Assembly: GCF_030020805.1 (NCBI RefSeq)
Contig: NZ_CP125098.1
Coordinates: 1,654,001 to 1,718,000 of the forward strand
DNA from: Paenibacillus sp. RC67
GTDB lineage: Bacteria; Bacillota; Bacilli; Paenibacillales; NBRC-103111
Direction of reading: 5' to 3'
Length of the DNA: 64,000 bases
Shown piece after piece: positions 1-8,277 of this stretch (its first letter is position 1; each line of letters starts with the position of its first letter). The position numbers and the translations under genes were made by a program. The notes below the pieces were generated by a model, which did no database searches, was not told the origin of the DNA, and was given only the letters and a program-made list of their open reading frames with translations.

Positions 1-745
1 ATGCTTGAGCATCGGCAAGCGTTTGTTGAGCCGTAAAAATCGCATCCGCTACCGTCGAAGCAAAGTGGCGTCCATCCTCCGAGGAACCAGCCTGCACGAG
101 CACAGGGCGACCTTGTGGTGAACGGGAAACGTTGAGTGGACCACGTACGGAGAAATGCTCTCCTTTATGATTCAGCTCATGTACTTTGCTGCTATTAGCA
201 TAGGCTCCGGCAGCTTGATCGAGAATCAATGCATCTTCTTCCCAGCTATCCCACAGGCGTGCCGCCACTTCGACGAACTCTTGCGCCCGCTCATAACGCT
301 CTGCATGCCCAGGAATTTGCTCAAAATTAAAATTCCTCGCTTCCTCATCGGTACCGGATGTGATGATATTCCAGCCAGCTCGGCCATCACTTAGATGATC
401 GATCGTAGCAAATCGGCGCGCTACATTAAAAGGCTCGTTAAAGCTTGTGGATACGGTGGCGATGAGTCCGATCCGCTTTGTTACAACAGAGAGAGCCGTT
501 AGAAGAGTGAGAGGCTCAAGTCCAGTCAATGCTCCGTAAGCGACGGCTTTCTTGGATGCAGAATATCGATCGGCCATAAATAATGAATCGAATTTGGCTT
601 GCTCTGCCTTTTGGGCGATTCGTTGAAAATGCTCGAACTGTAAAAGCTGGTTCACCTCGGTATCGGGATGTCTCCAAGCTCCTTCGTGGTGTCCTGCAGG
701 GACAAGGAATAAATTAAGGTGCATTTCCCGTTTTGCTGTACTCAT
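1..745 (-). CDS. LLM-class flavin-dependent monooxygenase (NtaA/SnaA/DszA type), 3' end cut by window
   Basis: A 248-codon N-terminal part is visible; the gene runs off the left edge. The start ATG at 745 follows a GGGGGAG ribosome binding site. The protein opens MSTAKREMHLNLFLVPAGHH and contains the family pattern ATIDHLSDGRAGWNIITSG near residues 110-130, which is typical of the NtaA/SnaA/DszA subgroup of luciferase-like monooxygenases. These use reduced FMN and O2 to oxidise amines, sulfides or sulfonates. An SsuE-type FMN reductase is encoded just upstream on the same strand, which fits a two-component monooxygenase. It has its own promoter and a terminator-like leader hairpin. The substrate cannot be read from the sequence. 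Confidence 0.9.
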   Translation of the reverse strand, partial: MSTAKREMHLNLFLVPAGHHEGAWRHPDTEVNQLLQFEHFQRIAQKAEQAKFDSLFMADRYSASKKAVAYGALTGLEPLTLLTALSVVTKRIGLIATVSTSFNEPFNVARRFATIDHLSDGRAGWNIITSGTDEEARNFNFEQIPGHAERYERAQEFVEVAARLWDSWEEDALILDQAAGAYANSSKVHELNHKGEHFSVRGPLNVSRSPQGRPVLVQAGSSEDGRHFASTVADAIFTAQQTLADAQA

Positions 746-777
746 ATGGTAACTCCCCCTGGTCTGAAAAAATGAAA

Positions 778-826
778 AGACTCCCGTTATTGTCGACGTT
801 ATGTGTAACAACGACAGCGGGAGCCT
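778..826 (-). terminator. Terminator-like hairpin in the monooxygenase 5' leader
   Basis: On the minus strand the arms GGCTCCCGCTGTCG and CGACAATAACGGGAGTC pair and are followed by a T-rich run. The hairpin lies inside the leader, about 35 nt before the start codon of the monooxygenase, so it would act as an attenuator rather than a gene-end terminator. I see no S-box or T-box consensus in front of it. Confidence 0.55.
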
Positions 827-874
827 TTGGTTATCCAATCGGCGCTTTGAAAAGGATTAATGATGTTGATAGAA

Positions 875-903
875 ATATTAGCACTATTAATCCGACAATT
901 CAA
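875..903 (-). promoter_or_regulatory. Promoter of the LLM monooxygenase gene
   Basis: Minus-strand -35 TTGAAT (903-898) and -10 TAATAT (880-875) are separated by exactly 17 bp. Transcription would start near 868, giving a leader of about 123 nt. Confidence 0.55.
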
Positions 904-933
904 GTAGGAAAAGTAAAATTATTTCTGTGTAAA

Positions 934-957
934 AGAAAAACCGCGTGCGAACGCGGC
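934..957 (-). terminator. Rho-independent terminator after the FMN reductase
   Basis: The inverted repeat CCGCGT-GCGA-ACGCGG at 941-956 is followed, on the minus strand, by a T-rich run at 940-931. It lies about 70 bp past the stop of the reductase gene and separates it from the monooxygenase transcript. Confidence 0.75.
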
Positions 958-1026
958 GAGGCTGTCGAGAAACCAGTGTTTTCGAGATAATCAAGTTTTA
1001 CAGGCTTCGGTCTATTCTGGCGCTAT

Positions 1027-1590
1027 TTATGACTGAGCCGCCAGCGAGCCTAGCTGAAGACGAAATCGGACCTCTTGAATGAATTCGTCAGTGGAGGCTG
1101 TAAGGCGCTGATCAAGCTCCTCATCCAGCTCGAACGTACCGTCTTCGTTCCGTTGAACCTGCGTATCGAGGGCATAAACGCCAGCCAGCTGAATCCTTGC
1201 ACCTAATGCGGCAAGCACAGGTTTAAGTGCATAATCCAGCGCAAGCAGGTGGGCAATCGTCCCCCCAATAGCGACAGGGAGAATGACTTTACCTTCAAGC
1301 CCTTTTTGAGGAATCAGATCCAGAAAGGTCTTGATTACACCGGTATAAGAGGCTTTATAAATGGGAGTGGCAACGACTACGGCATCAGCACCAGCTATTT
1401 GATTGATAGCTTCTATAATAGCAGGACTTTTGAAATTAGTGTAAATAAGGTCCTCTGGTGGAAGACTGCGGACATCGATCCAATGCAATTCGAGTCCAGC
1501 CGTAAGAAGTTGGGATTGAATGCTTTGAAGTACTCCGTTCAAACGAGAACTAACGGAGGGGCTTCCAGAAATCACAGCAATTTTGGCCAT
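1027..1590 (-). CDS. ssuE: NADPH-dependent FMN reductase, SsuE-like
   Basis: The 187-residue product has the flavodoxin-like fold of the SsuE/azoreductase family. The flavin-phosphate loop reads ISGSPSVSSRL (about residues 7-17), and the segment ATPIYKASYTGVIKTFLDL near residues 94-112 is a hallmark of the family. The enzyme would reduce FMN with NADPH in the cytosol and hand FMNH2 to the neighbouring LLM monooxygenase. The start ATG at 1590 has an AAGGAG site a few bases upstream. The gene has its own promoter and a leader hairpin. The symbol is by family resemblance; the link to sulfonates is inferred from the gene pair only. Confidence 0.85.
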   Translation of the reverse strand: MAKIAVISGSPSVSSRLNGVLQSIQSQLLTAGLELHWIDVRSLPPEDLIYTNFKSPAIIEAINQIAGADAVVVATPIYKASYTGVIKTFLDLIPQKGLEGKVILPVAIGGTIAHLLALDYALKPVLAALGARIQLAGVYALDTQVQRNEDGTFELDEELDQRLTASTDEFIQEVRFRLQLGSLAAQS

Positions 1591-1620
1591 AGAGAGTTCA
1601 CTCCTTCATAATAATAAAAT

Positions 1621-1662
1621 CAAAAAGAGACTCCAAGCCCAAGAAGCGGGTAAAGGAGTCTC
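1621..1662 (-). terminator. Terminator-like hairpin in the FMN reductase leader
   Basis: On the minus strand GAGACTCC and GGAGTCTC pair, with an inner CCC/GGG helix, and are followed by TTTTTGATTTT. It sits about 30 nt before the ssuE-like start codon. The 5' arm also contains ACTCCTT, a perfect complement of the AAGGAGT at the ribosome binding site (1598-1604), so two mutually exclusive structures are possible. Confidence 0.5.
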
Positions 1663-1725
1663 CAGTTAGCTGGTCGACATATAGAATTAAAACCAAGTAA
1701 ATAAGTATGAATAATGGATGTTTTG

Positions 1726-1754
1726 ATCGTACCATCCCATTTGAGAGCCGTCAA
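1726..1754 (-). promoter_or_regulatory. Promoter of the FMN reductase gene
   Basis: Minus-strand TTGACG (1754-1749), a 17-bp spacer and TACGAT (1731-1726). The resulting leader would be about 130 nt and end in the hairpin at 1621-1662. Confidence 0.45.
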
Positions 1755-1915
1755 GTAATATCTTAATCCCAAGCAAAAGCAAGATAGTACATGTTTCACA
1801 GCATGGAAATCCATGGTTTCTTTCGTTCTTTGGGAGTAATCTAACAATAGTCCTTATGGCTAGTGCATTCCAGAGGGTTGTTGCACAATTTACTAGTAAA
1901 GAAGGTCTATCCAGG

Positions 1916-3157
1916 ATGGAAGCATGGAAGCGCAATTTGTTCATATTATGGTTCGGTACATTTTTCAGCTCCGTCGGGATCGGGATGATTATTCCATTTT
2001 TGCCGCTGTATGTTCAGGAGCTTGGCATTCATGATGTGAAGCAGGCCGCTCTATGGGCTGCCATGATTTTCGGGATCAATCATTTGATGATCGCCATCGT
2101 ATCACCCTTTTGGGGAAAATTCTCGGATAAATATGGTCAAAGGATAACCATGATTCGGTCGGGCTTCGGTCTGGCAATTATCATTGCCGCCATGGGGTTG
2201 GTCCATACGCCGCTTCAATTGCTGCTGCTTCGAGCTCTCTTTGGTACAATGGGCGGGTTCTCCACCTGTGCGGTGGCTCTCATGGCTATTGAAACGCCAA
2301 AAGAGCAAGTAGGTAAAGCACTGGGGACGCTCCAGACGGGCCAGGTTTCAGGACAGCTGCTCGGACCCTTGCTGGGCGGTATTATGGCCGAATGGCTGGG
2401 AATGCGGAATTCGTTCTTTTTTACGGGTTTTTTCATTTTTATTGCCGCTTTATTCGTATTGTTTGGGGTCAAAGAAACGCGGAAATATGCTAAATTCCGT
2501 TTCCAGGATTTGAAGTGGACAGCATCAAAGGAGAAGAAACCAGAGAGAGCTAGCTTAAAAGAGGTTATGAAGCATAAACCGGCCATATTAACGTTATTCA
2601 TCTCTACATTTCTCATTGCAGCAAGCTTTCAGAGTATCAGTCCTATTATTACGCTCTATGTCAAAAGCATGCATATAGACAATCATGTGGAAATTATGGC
2701 AGGGCTTATTTTCGCCTCCAGTGCTCTGGGAACGATGATTGCCGCTCCGATCTTAGGCAGGCTGGGGGATAAGCACGGTCATTTAACCATTTTGCTATGT
2801 TCGCTCTTGCTGATATCTGTATTGTATATTCCTCAAGCACAGATTTCTAATCCGTGGATTTTAATGGGAGCACGATTCTTGTCTGGCTTGTGCGTAGGTG
2901 GCTTAATTCCAGCGATCAGTTCGCTGCTGCGGAGCTTGACACCATCCACGATTCAAGGGAGCGTCTTCTCCTATAATGCAAGTGCCAATTCATTAGGCAA
3001 TGTAATAGGCTCCTTGTTCGGAGGCGTTGTTGCAAGCAATATGGGGATTCCGATTGTGTTTTATATTATCTCTGCGGTGTTCTTCCTGCATTTCATTATG
3101 CTGACCTTCCAAGCCAAGAAGATTACAGAATCGCGTAAAACAGTAGAATCGGCGTAA
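1916..3157 (+). CDS. MFS transporter, DHA1-type multidrug efflux
   Basis: The 413-residue protein is an integral membrane proton antiporter of the major facilitator superfamily with about 12 hydrophobic segments. The loop 2-3 motif reads GKFSDKYGQR near residue 60-70 and is echoed in the second half as GRLGDKHGH, as in Bmr/Blt-type drug exporters. I chose the ATG at 1916 (MEAWKRNLFILWFG) because AAGAAGG lies 11 nt upstream; an in-frame ATG at 1856 lacks a binding site. No regulator gene is adjacent. The transported compound is not predictable. Confidence 0.85.
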   Translation: MEAWKRNLFILWFGTFFSSVGIGMIIPFLPLYVQELGIHDVKQAALWAAMIFGINHLMIAIVSPFWGKFSDKYGQRITMIRSGFGLAIIIAAMGLVHTPLQLLLLRALFGTMGGFSTCAVALMAIETPKEQVGKALGTLQTGQVSGQLLGPLLGGIMAEWLGMRNSFFFTGFFIFIAALFVLFGVKETRKYAKFRFQDLKWTASKEKKPERASLKEVMKHKPAILTLFISTFLIAASFQSISPIITLYVKSMHIDNHVEIMAGLIFASSALGTMIAAPILGRLGDKHGHLTILLCSLLLISVLYIPQAQISNPWILMGARFLSGLCVGGLIPAISSLLRSLTPSTIQGSVFSYNASANSLGNVIGSLFGGVVASNMGIPIVFYIISAVFFLHFIMLTFQAKKITESRKTVESA

Positions 3158-3160
3158 GAG

Positions 3161-3197
3161 AAAAAAGCGTCCTGTCCAAAAGAACAGGACGCTTTTT
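3161..3197. terminator. Bidirectional terminator between MFS and SLH genes
   Basis: A perfect GC-rich stem (AAGCGTCCTGT / ACAGGACGCTT) flanked by A-run and T-run serves the two convergent genes that end at 3157 and 3250. Confidence 0.9.
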
Positions 3198-3249
3198 GAG
3201 AGTGTAATTACTCAAAGTATAATTTACAAATATTGTAAAATCTGCACTG

Positions 3250-6200
3250 TTAGTGCTCTGGATCCGGATATACATCTACGGATTGAGATTTGTTTCCACT
3301 AAACACAGTAGCAGTGAAAGAGATGATACGGCTTCCGCCTGGACCCGGCTCATATACGTAAACACCTGTGCCCGCTTTAGTGTCAATATCGATTCGAAGA
3401 ACACCTGGATTCGCGGGATCGGACCATTTGGCATTGCTAATAGCAAATTTAGTGCCATAGAAATCCGCTGAACGATACACACCATAGTTTTTATACTCGG
3501 TGTAACCATATTGATCCTTAAGCTTTAAGTCTCCGAATGTTTTCTTGCGTTGTGTGGCTCCATTTACTGCAGAATCTCCAGAGTGGAGAGCCAGATTGTT
3601 CAACTGGGATAACCAAATTTCTTTGGCCTTGCCGTTTTCGCCTGCTGTGAGGGAAGCAGTTGCTGCATAGTCTTTTTTGATCTGAATTTTGCTTAATGTA
3701 GCCAAGCGAGTGCCAGCAGCATTAGAAGGGATGAAGGTGACAGCTACATCGGCAGTGCCTTCATAAACACCCACAATTCCATAAGCATCAAAGTTGAACG
3801 AGTCTACTTTAATTTTGGCAATAGGGACGGCTGCTCCACCAGTTACGCTGATTTGTTGAATCAGGTTATTCGGAAGGGCAACATTATCATTCGTCGAGTT
3901 GGTAGCTGACAATTCAATTTTGCCGGCGAAATATCCTTTCAATACGTCGATGTCCGTTACCGGAGCTTTTACTATTGGCGTTGTGAATGGTGCTAAGCTA
4001 GCTGACGGATTACTTGTGAACGTTTCCATTTTAAGCTCGTCAGTGGCAACAAGCCCGTTTGCAAAGGCTTTTAATGAATATGTTAATTTATCTGCTTTCT
4101 TAGCCTCAATTAGATCGACGATACGTGTTACTGATGAAATCTCAGAACGGCTCGCATCCGATTTGAATAGCCTCGCCGTCATCTGATACGTAACCTCGTT
4201 ATTATCTCCAGGAATCGGTGTAAAGGTGAGATCTGTATCCCTAATGGATTTGATCGTGTTGCTTGCAGCGCTGTAGCCTTCGGCACGAGTATCGTCGCCT
4301 TTGAACGTAAGAACGCTTGGATACTTGGATGAAGCTTCATCAGCAGCTAAGGCCCATGTCGGTGTCCCTGTAAAAGATCCCTTAGAAAAGTACACGGCAT
4401 TGGTAACGGTACCGCCAGTGCGTTTTAGATTTAAATCAACTTCATAGCCAGAATAATCTTTGTCGAAGTCTTCACCATACTGATCTTTAAATTTCAGCTT
4501 CATTTTGTTTTCCGTCAGCATGTTATTAGTTGAGATTCCAAAAGCCGTCATCGAAGGAAGCATTTTTTGTTTAGGCTCGGAGGAAACGTAAACTTGTGCC
4601 GGATATCTTTTTTCCGATACAGTCGTATTGAAGCTGGCTTTTTTGTCCGAATTTCCTATAATGGCTTCGATCTTCAGAGAGCCTGCTTTGCGAGTGTCCT
4701 CATCTGCGACTTTGAGGCTGCCAATTTTAATTTTTCCTTTGAACACACCTTCGGTATCTACTCTTGAGTCCACGTTTACTCTTGCTGAACCCGAGCTGTA
4801 TATGCGAATGTCATTGACGAATTGTAGTACATCATCGGTACTCAATACATTCCCAGATTTATCTTTGACCTCAATAGGAAGATAGGCATCGTCATCCCCC
4901 CATGCAAGCACATTCGTGCTTAGTTTGCCGAAGCTAATATCATACGGGACATTAAGAGGAGTCACAACGATTTTCGTTGTCACAGTTTGTCCAGTTGCAT
5001 TAGCTGTTACCGCAAGTGTCATTTCTTGGTCAGAGGAAGATGACCTGGAATCTATTTGAGCCGTATTGATCTTCAAATCCGGCTTATTGTCATTATCCTC
5101 GTCTTCATAGAAGCCGAAGCCTTTGTCCACCCGAGTCTTGCCTTCTGTTATCGACCCTGACTCAAGGGCGTAGGCTCCAGTGACAGAGGTAATCGTTTCC
5201 TCACGCAGTGTAGTAAGATCGGTCACCAAGAATCCATATTGATCGTAGGCTTTGTAATCAAGGGTTGCAGAATCTCCGGATTCCAGCTTTTTCTTGCCGC
5301 CTTTCAGATTCAGCTTTCCTAATTCGATTTTAGCAACCGATTGCTTGTCTCCAACCCGATAGGCTTTACTCGCATGAGTTGTGTTGTCAGGTGCTGAAAT
5401 GGTGAAAAAGATATTATCGTTACGATCAAAGGAATCATCATCGATCTTAATGCTAAACGTTTGATCATTAACGGACGACTGAATTGTTAAATTTGGACTG
5501 GTCTTAATTTCAAATCGGGAAGCAGGAATATCGGATTGTTCACTGTATTGATTCATCGCCTTGAAAGAGATGGTCACTTTATTTCCTTTAGCAATCGAAT
5601 CGGATGCAGAGAGAAAATCAATTTTGGTTATGTTCTCCTTTTGCACGGTGACGTCTGCTTTTCCTTTATCTACCGATAAACCGCCATCTTTGACGGCTTC
5701 CAGCTTGACAGTATAGGTTCCTTCACTCATGGCGGTTTCTGTTACAATTGCAAACTGATGTTTGGTGTCATTCCATTTTACTGCTGCAGGAACGGCCGTC
5801 GAACCCCGGGATACGGTTGCATTCAGCTTGCTGGTATCCGCCAACGCTCCGTTAAGCGTGACGGTAATTGTCTTGGCTCCGGTCACCTCGGCTTTGTCTA
5901 TAGAGACCTTCGTTACCGTTTCGATCTTGGTGGCTGTATTAAGCTTGCGGGCTTCATAGGCCGAGAATACCAGCAAATCACGGGTGACAGGTGAAGTACC
6001 GTCGAATTTTCCAGTGGCTCCATTGGACATCAGCTTATTCTCGATCGCTAGAGCGACATAGCCTTTTGCCCAATCCGATACGGTATCATCCTGAACGCCT
6101 TTTGTTTCCTTCAGCTTGGCATCGAGCTTCAAACCTTTGATCAAGAAAGCAGCCAACTGCTCTTTGGTTACTTGTCCTCCTGGATTAAACAGCCCTTCTC

Positions 6201-6579
6201 CGTATCCATCGGTAATGCCTGCTTTGGAAATAGCATCTATGTATGGCAGTGCGTAACCATTGCTAGGATCATCAGATAATACATCTGTAAAAGTAGATGT
6301 CTTTAATGTCATGTCTGTTTTTAACTGAAAAATAAGCGAAGCGACTTTAGCAAACTGTGCACGAGTCATTTTATCTTTAAGACCAAAGACCCCATCTTGT
6401 ACTCCGTCAAGAATACCTGCTTTAAGCATTTCATCAAATTTGGCCTTCGATGCCGCATCGAGATCCTTCAGATCGCTGAAGGATGAAGAATCCTTGGGAG
6501 CGTCTGTCGCTCCTACGACACTAGGTACCATTGCAAATGCCATCGATAAAGATAAAACCGTAGAAAGAATACGTTTCAT
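3250..6579 (-). CDS. Large SLH-domain surface protein, probable S-layer component
   Basis: The 1109-residue product begins with a signal peptide (MKRILSTVLSLSMAFAMVPS, cleavage near the VGA-TDA region). Three SLH domains follow at about residues 30-210, recognisable by FSDLKDLD, GILDGVQDGVFGLKDKMTR, GITDGYGEGLFNPGGQVTK and WAKGYVALAIENKLMS. SLH domains bind pyruvylated cell-wall polymer, so the protein sits on the surface. The remaining roughly 900 residues are beta-rich, repeated KDQYG-type Ig-like modules, with no enzyme motif I recognise. The start at 6579 is supported by GGAGGG; a longer frame to 6621 has none. Size and SLH position resemble Paenibacillus S-layer proteins. A cre site lies about 190 bp upstream. 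Confidence 0.8.
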   Translation of the reverse strand: MKRILSTVLSLSMAFAMVPSVVGATDAPKDSSSFSDLKDLDAASKAKFDEMLKAGILDGVQDGVFGLKDKMTRAQFAKVASLIFQLKTDMTLKTSTFTDVLSDDPSNGYALPYIDAISKAGITDGYGEGLFNPGGQVTKEQLAAFLIKGLKLDAKLKETKGVQDDTVSDWAKGYVALAIENKLMSNGATGKFDGTSPVTRDLLVFSAYEARKLNTATKIETVTKVSIDKAEVTGAKTITVTLNGALADTSKLNATVSRGSTAVPAAVKWNDTKHQFAIVTETAMSEGTYTVKLEAVKDGGLSVDKGKADVTVQKENITKIDFLSASDSIAKGNKVTISFKAMNQYSEQSDIPASRFEIKTSPNLTIQSSVNDQTFSIKIDDDSFDRNDNIFFTISAPDNTTHASKAYRVGDKQSVAKIELGKLNLKGGKKKLESGDSATLDYKAYDQYGFLVTDLTTLREETITSVTGAYALESGSITEGKTRVDKGFGFYEDEDNDNKPDLKINTAQIDSRSSSSDQEMTLAVTANATGQTVTTKIVVTPLNVPYDISFGKLSTNVLAWGDDDAYLPIEVKDKSGNVLSTDDVLQFVNDIRIYSSGSARVNVDSRVDTEGVFKGKIKIGSLKVADEDTRKAGSLKIEAIIGNSDKKASFNTTVSEKRYPAQVYVSSEPKQKMLPSMTAFGISTNNMLTENKMKLKFKDQYGEDFDKDYSGYEVDLNLKRTGGTVTNAVYFSKGSFTGTPTWALAADEASSKYPSVLTFKGDDTRAEGYSAASNTIKSIRDTDLTFTPIPGDNNEVTYQMTARLFKSDASRSEISSVTRIVDLIEAKKADKLTYSLKAFANGLVATDELKMETFTSNPSASLAPFTTPIVKAPVTDIDVLKGYFAGKIELSATNSTNDNVALPNNLIQQISVTGGAAVPIAKIKVDSFNFDAYGIVGVYEGTADVAVTFIPSNAAGTRLATLSKIQIKKDYAATASLTAGENGKAKEIWLSQLNNLALHSGDSAVNGATQRKKTFGDLKLKDQYGYTEYKNYGVYRSADFYGTKFAISNAKWSDPANPGVLRIDIDTKAGTGVYVYEPGPGGSRIISFTATVFSGNKSQSVDVYPDPEH

Positions 6580-6763
6580 TGCTGACCCTCCATAACATGT
6601 TTTTTGTTGTATTGAACCCACTCGGTATCACTTAAATCTCTCTCTTTTTTGTTGTTCTCTTTTGGAGTTATCTATAATAAAGTGCGTGCGATGAGCCTCA
6701 GCTAACAGACGCAAGCATCTTATTTTTTTGAAGAAATAGAATAAATTTCCTTGATAACCAAAG

Positions 6764-6777
6764 TGTTAGCGCTTACA
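6764..6777. promoter_or_regulatory. cre site (CcpA operator)
   Basis: The minus strand reads TGTAAGCGCTAACA, a full match to the Bacillus consensus TGWAAGCGYTWNCA. Its position upstream of the SLH gene suggests carbon-catabolite control of the surface protein, or possibly of the divergent regulator. Confidence 0.7.
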
Positions 6778-7051
6778 ATAGGAAAAAGTTAGCGAGAGCA
6801 TGTTCATAATTTACAAAATAGGGTACAGCCGAATGAAGCACATAGATTCACGTAAGTTCTAAAGTTGAGAATATGATCTGGTTGAATTTGGAAAGGGGTT
6901 GTGTTCCGTGTCACGCTAATTAGGTATTTGGTGCCAAGCCAGTATCGCAAGCACGATGTGCAGAATGGATCTTATAGGTCCTCAGACGGAAAGAAGAAGA
7001 TAAAAAGTATTATTTTTTGAATGTACTTGTGTCGTATTATACCCCTTAAAA

Positions 7052-7065
7052 ATAAAGCGCTTGCA
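7052..7065. promoter_or_regulatory. cre-like site
   Basis: ATAAAGCGCTTGCA matches the cre consensus at 12 of 14 positions and keeps the AAGCGCTT core. It lies about 240 bp upstream of the AraC-type gene. Confidence 0.4.
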
Positions 7066-7304
7066 ATAATAATAGTCTTACTAATTGCAAATATTACCAG
7101 TAAAGAAAAGCATAGTTTATGATAGAAAACCATTGGAACCATGCTAATCTTGTCCTCATTTTCATTAAAGATCAAAATTAGTTTAATTATTTAAATTGTG
7201 TGCCCCTATGACATGATTCATAATAACATCTAATATTTTATGGAATCAATCAGACTATTTTGTGATAATATAACAATATTAAACTGTTAGGGGGAGTGGT
7301 AGAA

Positions 7305-8141
7305 TTGAATCCTAGCCGGAACATATGGAATACACCGTCAGAAGTAGACGTACATTTGCCTCTCTATATAGCGTCCATAGGGGGTTGGAGGAATCAGCCG
7401 GAAGTCAATCGAAGGAACGGTGTGCCTACTTTTCAGTGGATTCAATGCCTCAATGGACAAGGGGTTCTTAAAATGGACGATAAGGAAATAACCGTGTCCG
7501 AAGGACAAGGCATGCTGTTGTTTCCTACGGTACCTCATCATTATTATGCCATTGAGTCTCCGTGGACTGTGCAGTGGATTGAGTTCCAAGGCAGACTAGC
7601 AAAAGAAATATTGCGAACGCTTCATTTTCACGAGTCCACTGTACTCGATATTGCCAACCCGGACCAAATTCTGAACCGAATCCAAGAGATGCTTGCCTTG
7701 TTTAATGCCAAAAGGGCCCCATTGAGCCATGATTGCTCACAATCCGTGTATGCACTATTGTTGGACTTGCATCGCTGCTCCGCAAATTTCTCCAGCAACG
7801 ATACCAATGACGAGTACTATGAGATGATTCAGCCGGCCTTGGCTTATATCGATCAGTATTACAGCCAAACCATTACATTGCAGGACTTGGCAGATCAGTT
7901 GGGCGTATCCACTCCCTATACATGTGTGCTTTTTCAGCAAACGCTAGGAACACGTCCGATAGAGTATCTTAACCGTATTCGTATTCAAAAAGCGAAAGAG
8001 CTGCTGGCTAAGGGGAATCATGAGGTTAAGAGCATTGCGGAGATGGTGGGATTCGACCATCCAAGCTATTTTATAAAAATCTTTAAGCGGAGCGAAGGGT
8101 TAACTCCGACCGCTTTTCGTAAGATATATCAAGTTAAATAA
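7305..8141 (+). CDS. AraC-family transcriptional regulator with N-terminal cupin
   Basis: The 278-residue cytosolic regulator has an N-terminal sugar-sensing cupin (about residues 20-120, with FQWIQCLNGQGVLKMDD and LLFPTVPHHYY) and a C-terminal double helix-turn-helix (about 175-275, ITLQDLADQLGVSTPYTC and IAEMVGFDHPSYFIKIFKR). The start is uncertain: TTG at 7305 is 8 nt after GGGGAG, whereas GTG at 7296 overlaps that site. The neighbours give no clear target; autoregulation or control of the divergent SLH gene is possible. Confidence 0.85.
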   Translation: MNPSRNIWNTPSEVDVHLPLYIASIGGWRNQPEVNRRNGVPTFQWIQCLNGQGVLKMDDKEITVSEGQGMLLFPTVPHHYYAIESPWTVQWIEFQGRLAKEILRTLHFHESTVLDIANPDQILNRIQEMLALFNAKRAPLSHDCSQSVYALLLDLHRCSANFSSNDTNDEYYEMIQPALAYIDQYYSQTITLQDLADQLGVSTPYTCVLFQQTLGTRPIEYLNRIRIQKAKELLAKGNHEVKSIAEMVGFDHPSYFIKIFKRSEGLTPTAFRKIYQVK

Positions 8142-8227
8142 TTGAATTACATAGAGTCGAAAAATGACGAATCTCGTTGTATAAAAACGACAGGTTGTTG
8201 TTGTGATTGTAGAAAATTGTCGATTAA

Positions 8228-8268
8228 GACTGTGCTGAAAGGAAGGATCAGATTCTTTCAGCACAGTC
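8228..8268. terminator. Strong hairpin between convergent genes
   Basis: A perfect 14-bp inverted repeat (GACTGTGCTGAAAG / CTTTCAGCACAGTC) lies between the AraC-type gene and the convergent MFS gene. The T-tracts on either side are weak. Confidence 0.6.
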
Positions 8269-8277
8269 AGCAACGGA

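Larger units (their letters stand above)
1591..1915. other. Divergent intergenic region between FMN reductase and MFS genes
   Basis: This 325-bp stretch holds the minus-strand promoter, leader and hairpin of the reductase gene and the upstream region of the MFS gene. Short overlapping open frames on the minus strand (1620-1944) lack a ribosome binding site and recognisable domains. One ends in a hydrophobic stretch LLLLGIKILLDG that could be a gene remnant, but this cannot be established. Confidence 0.4.
6580..7304. other. Long divergent intergenic region with two cre-like sites
   Basis: This 725-bp A/T-rich stretch separates the divergent SLH and AraC-type genes. I find no gene with a ribosome binding site in it. 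It carries two catabolite-response-like palindromes (6764-6777 and 7052-7065) and presumably the promoters and long leaders of both genes. Confidence 0.6.

Noticed and set aside
746..870. SAM (S-box) or T-box riboswitch before the sulfur-type monooxygenase gene
   Set aside because: None of the conserved core sequences of either class is present; the aptamer space before the hairpin is only about 40 nt.
1620..1944. Two overlapping minus-strand frames, one ending in a hydrophobic LLLLGIKILLDG tail
   Set aside because: No ribosome binding site, no recognisable domain, and the region is explained by a promoter and leader. A membrane-protein relic is possible but not supportable.
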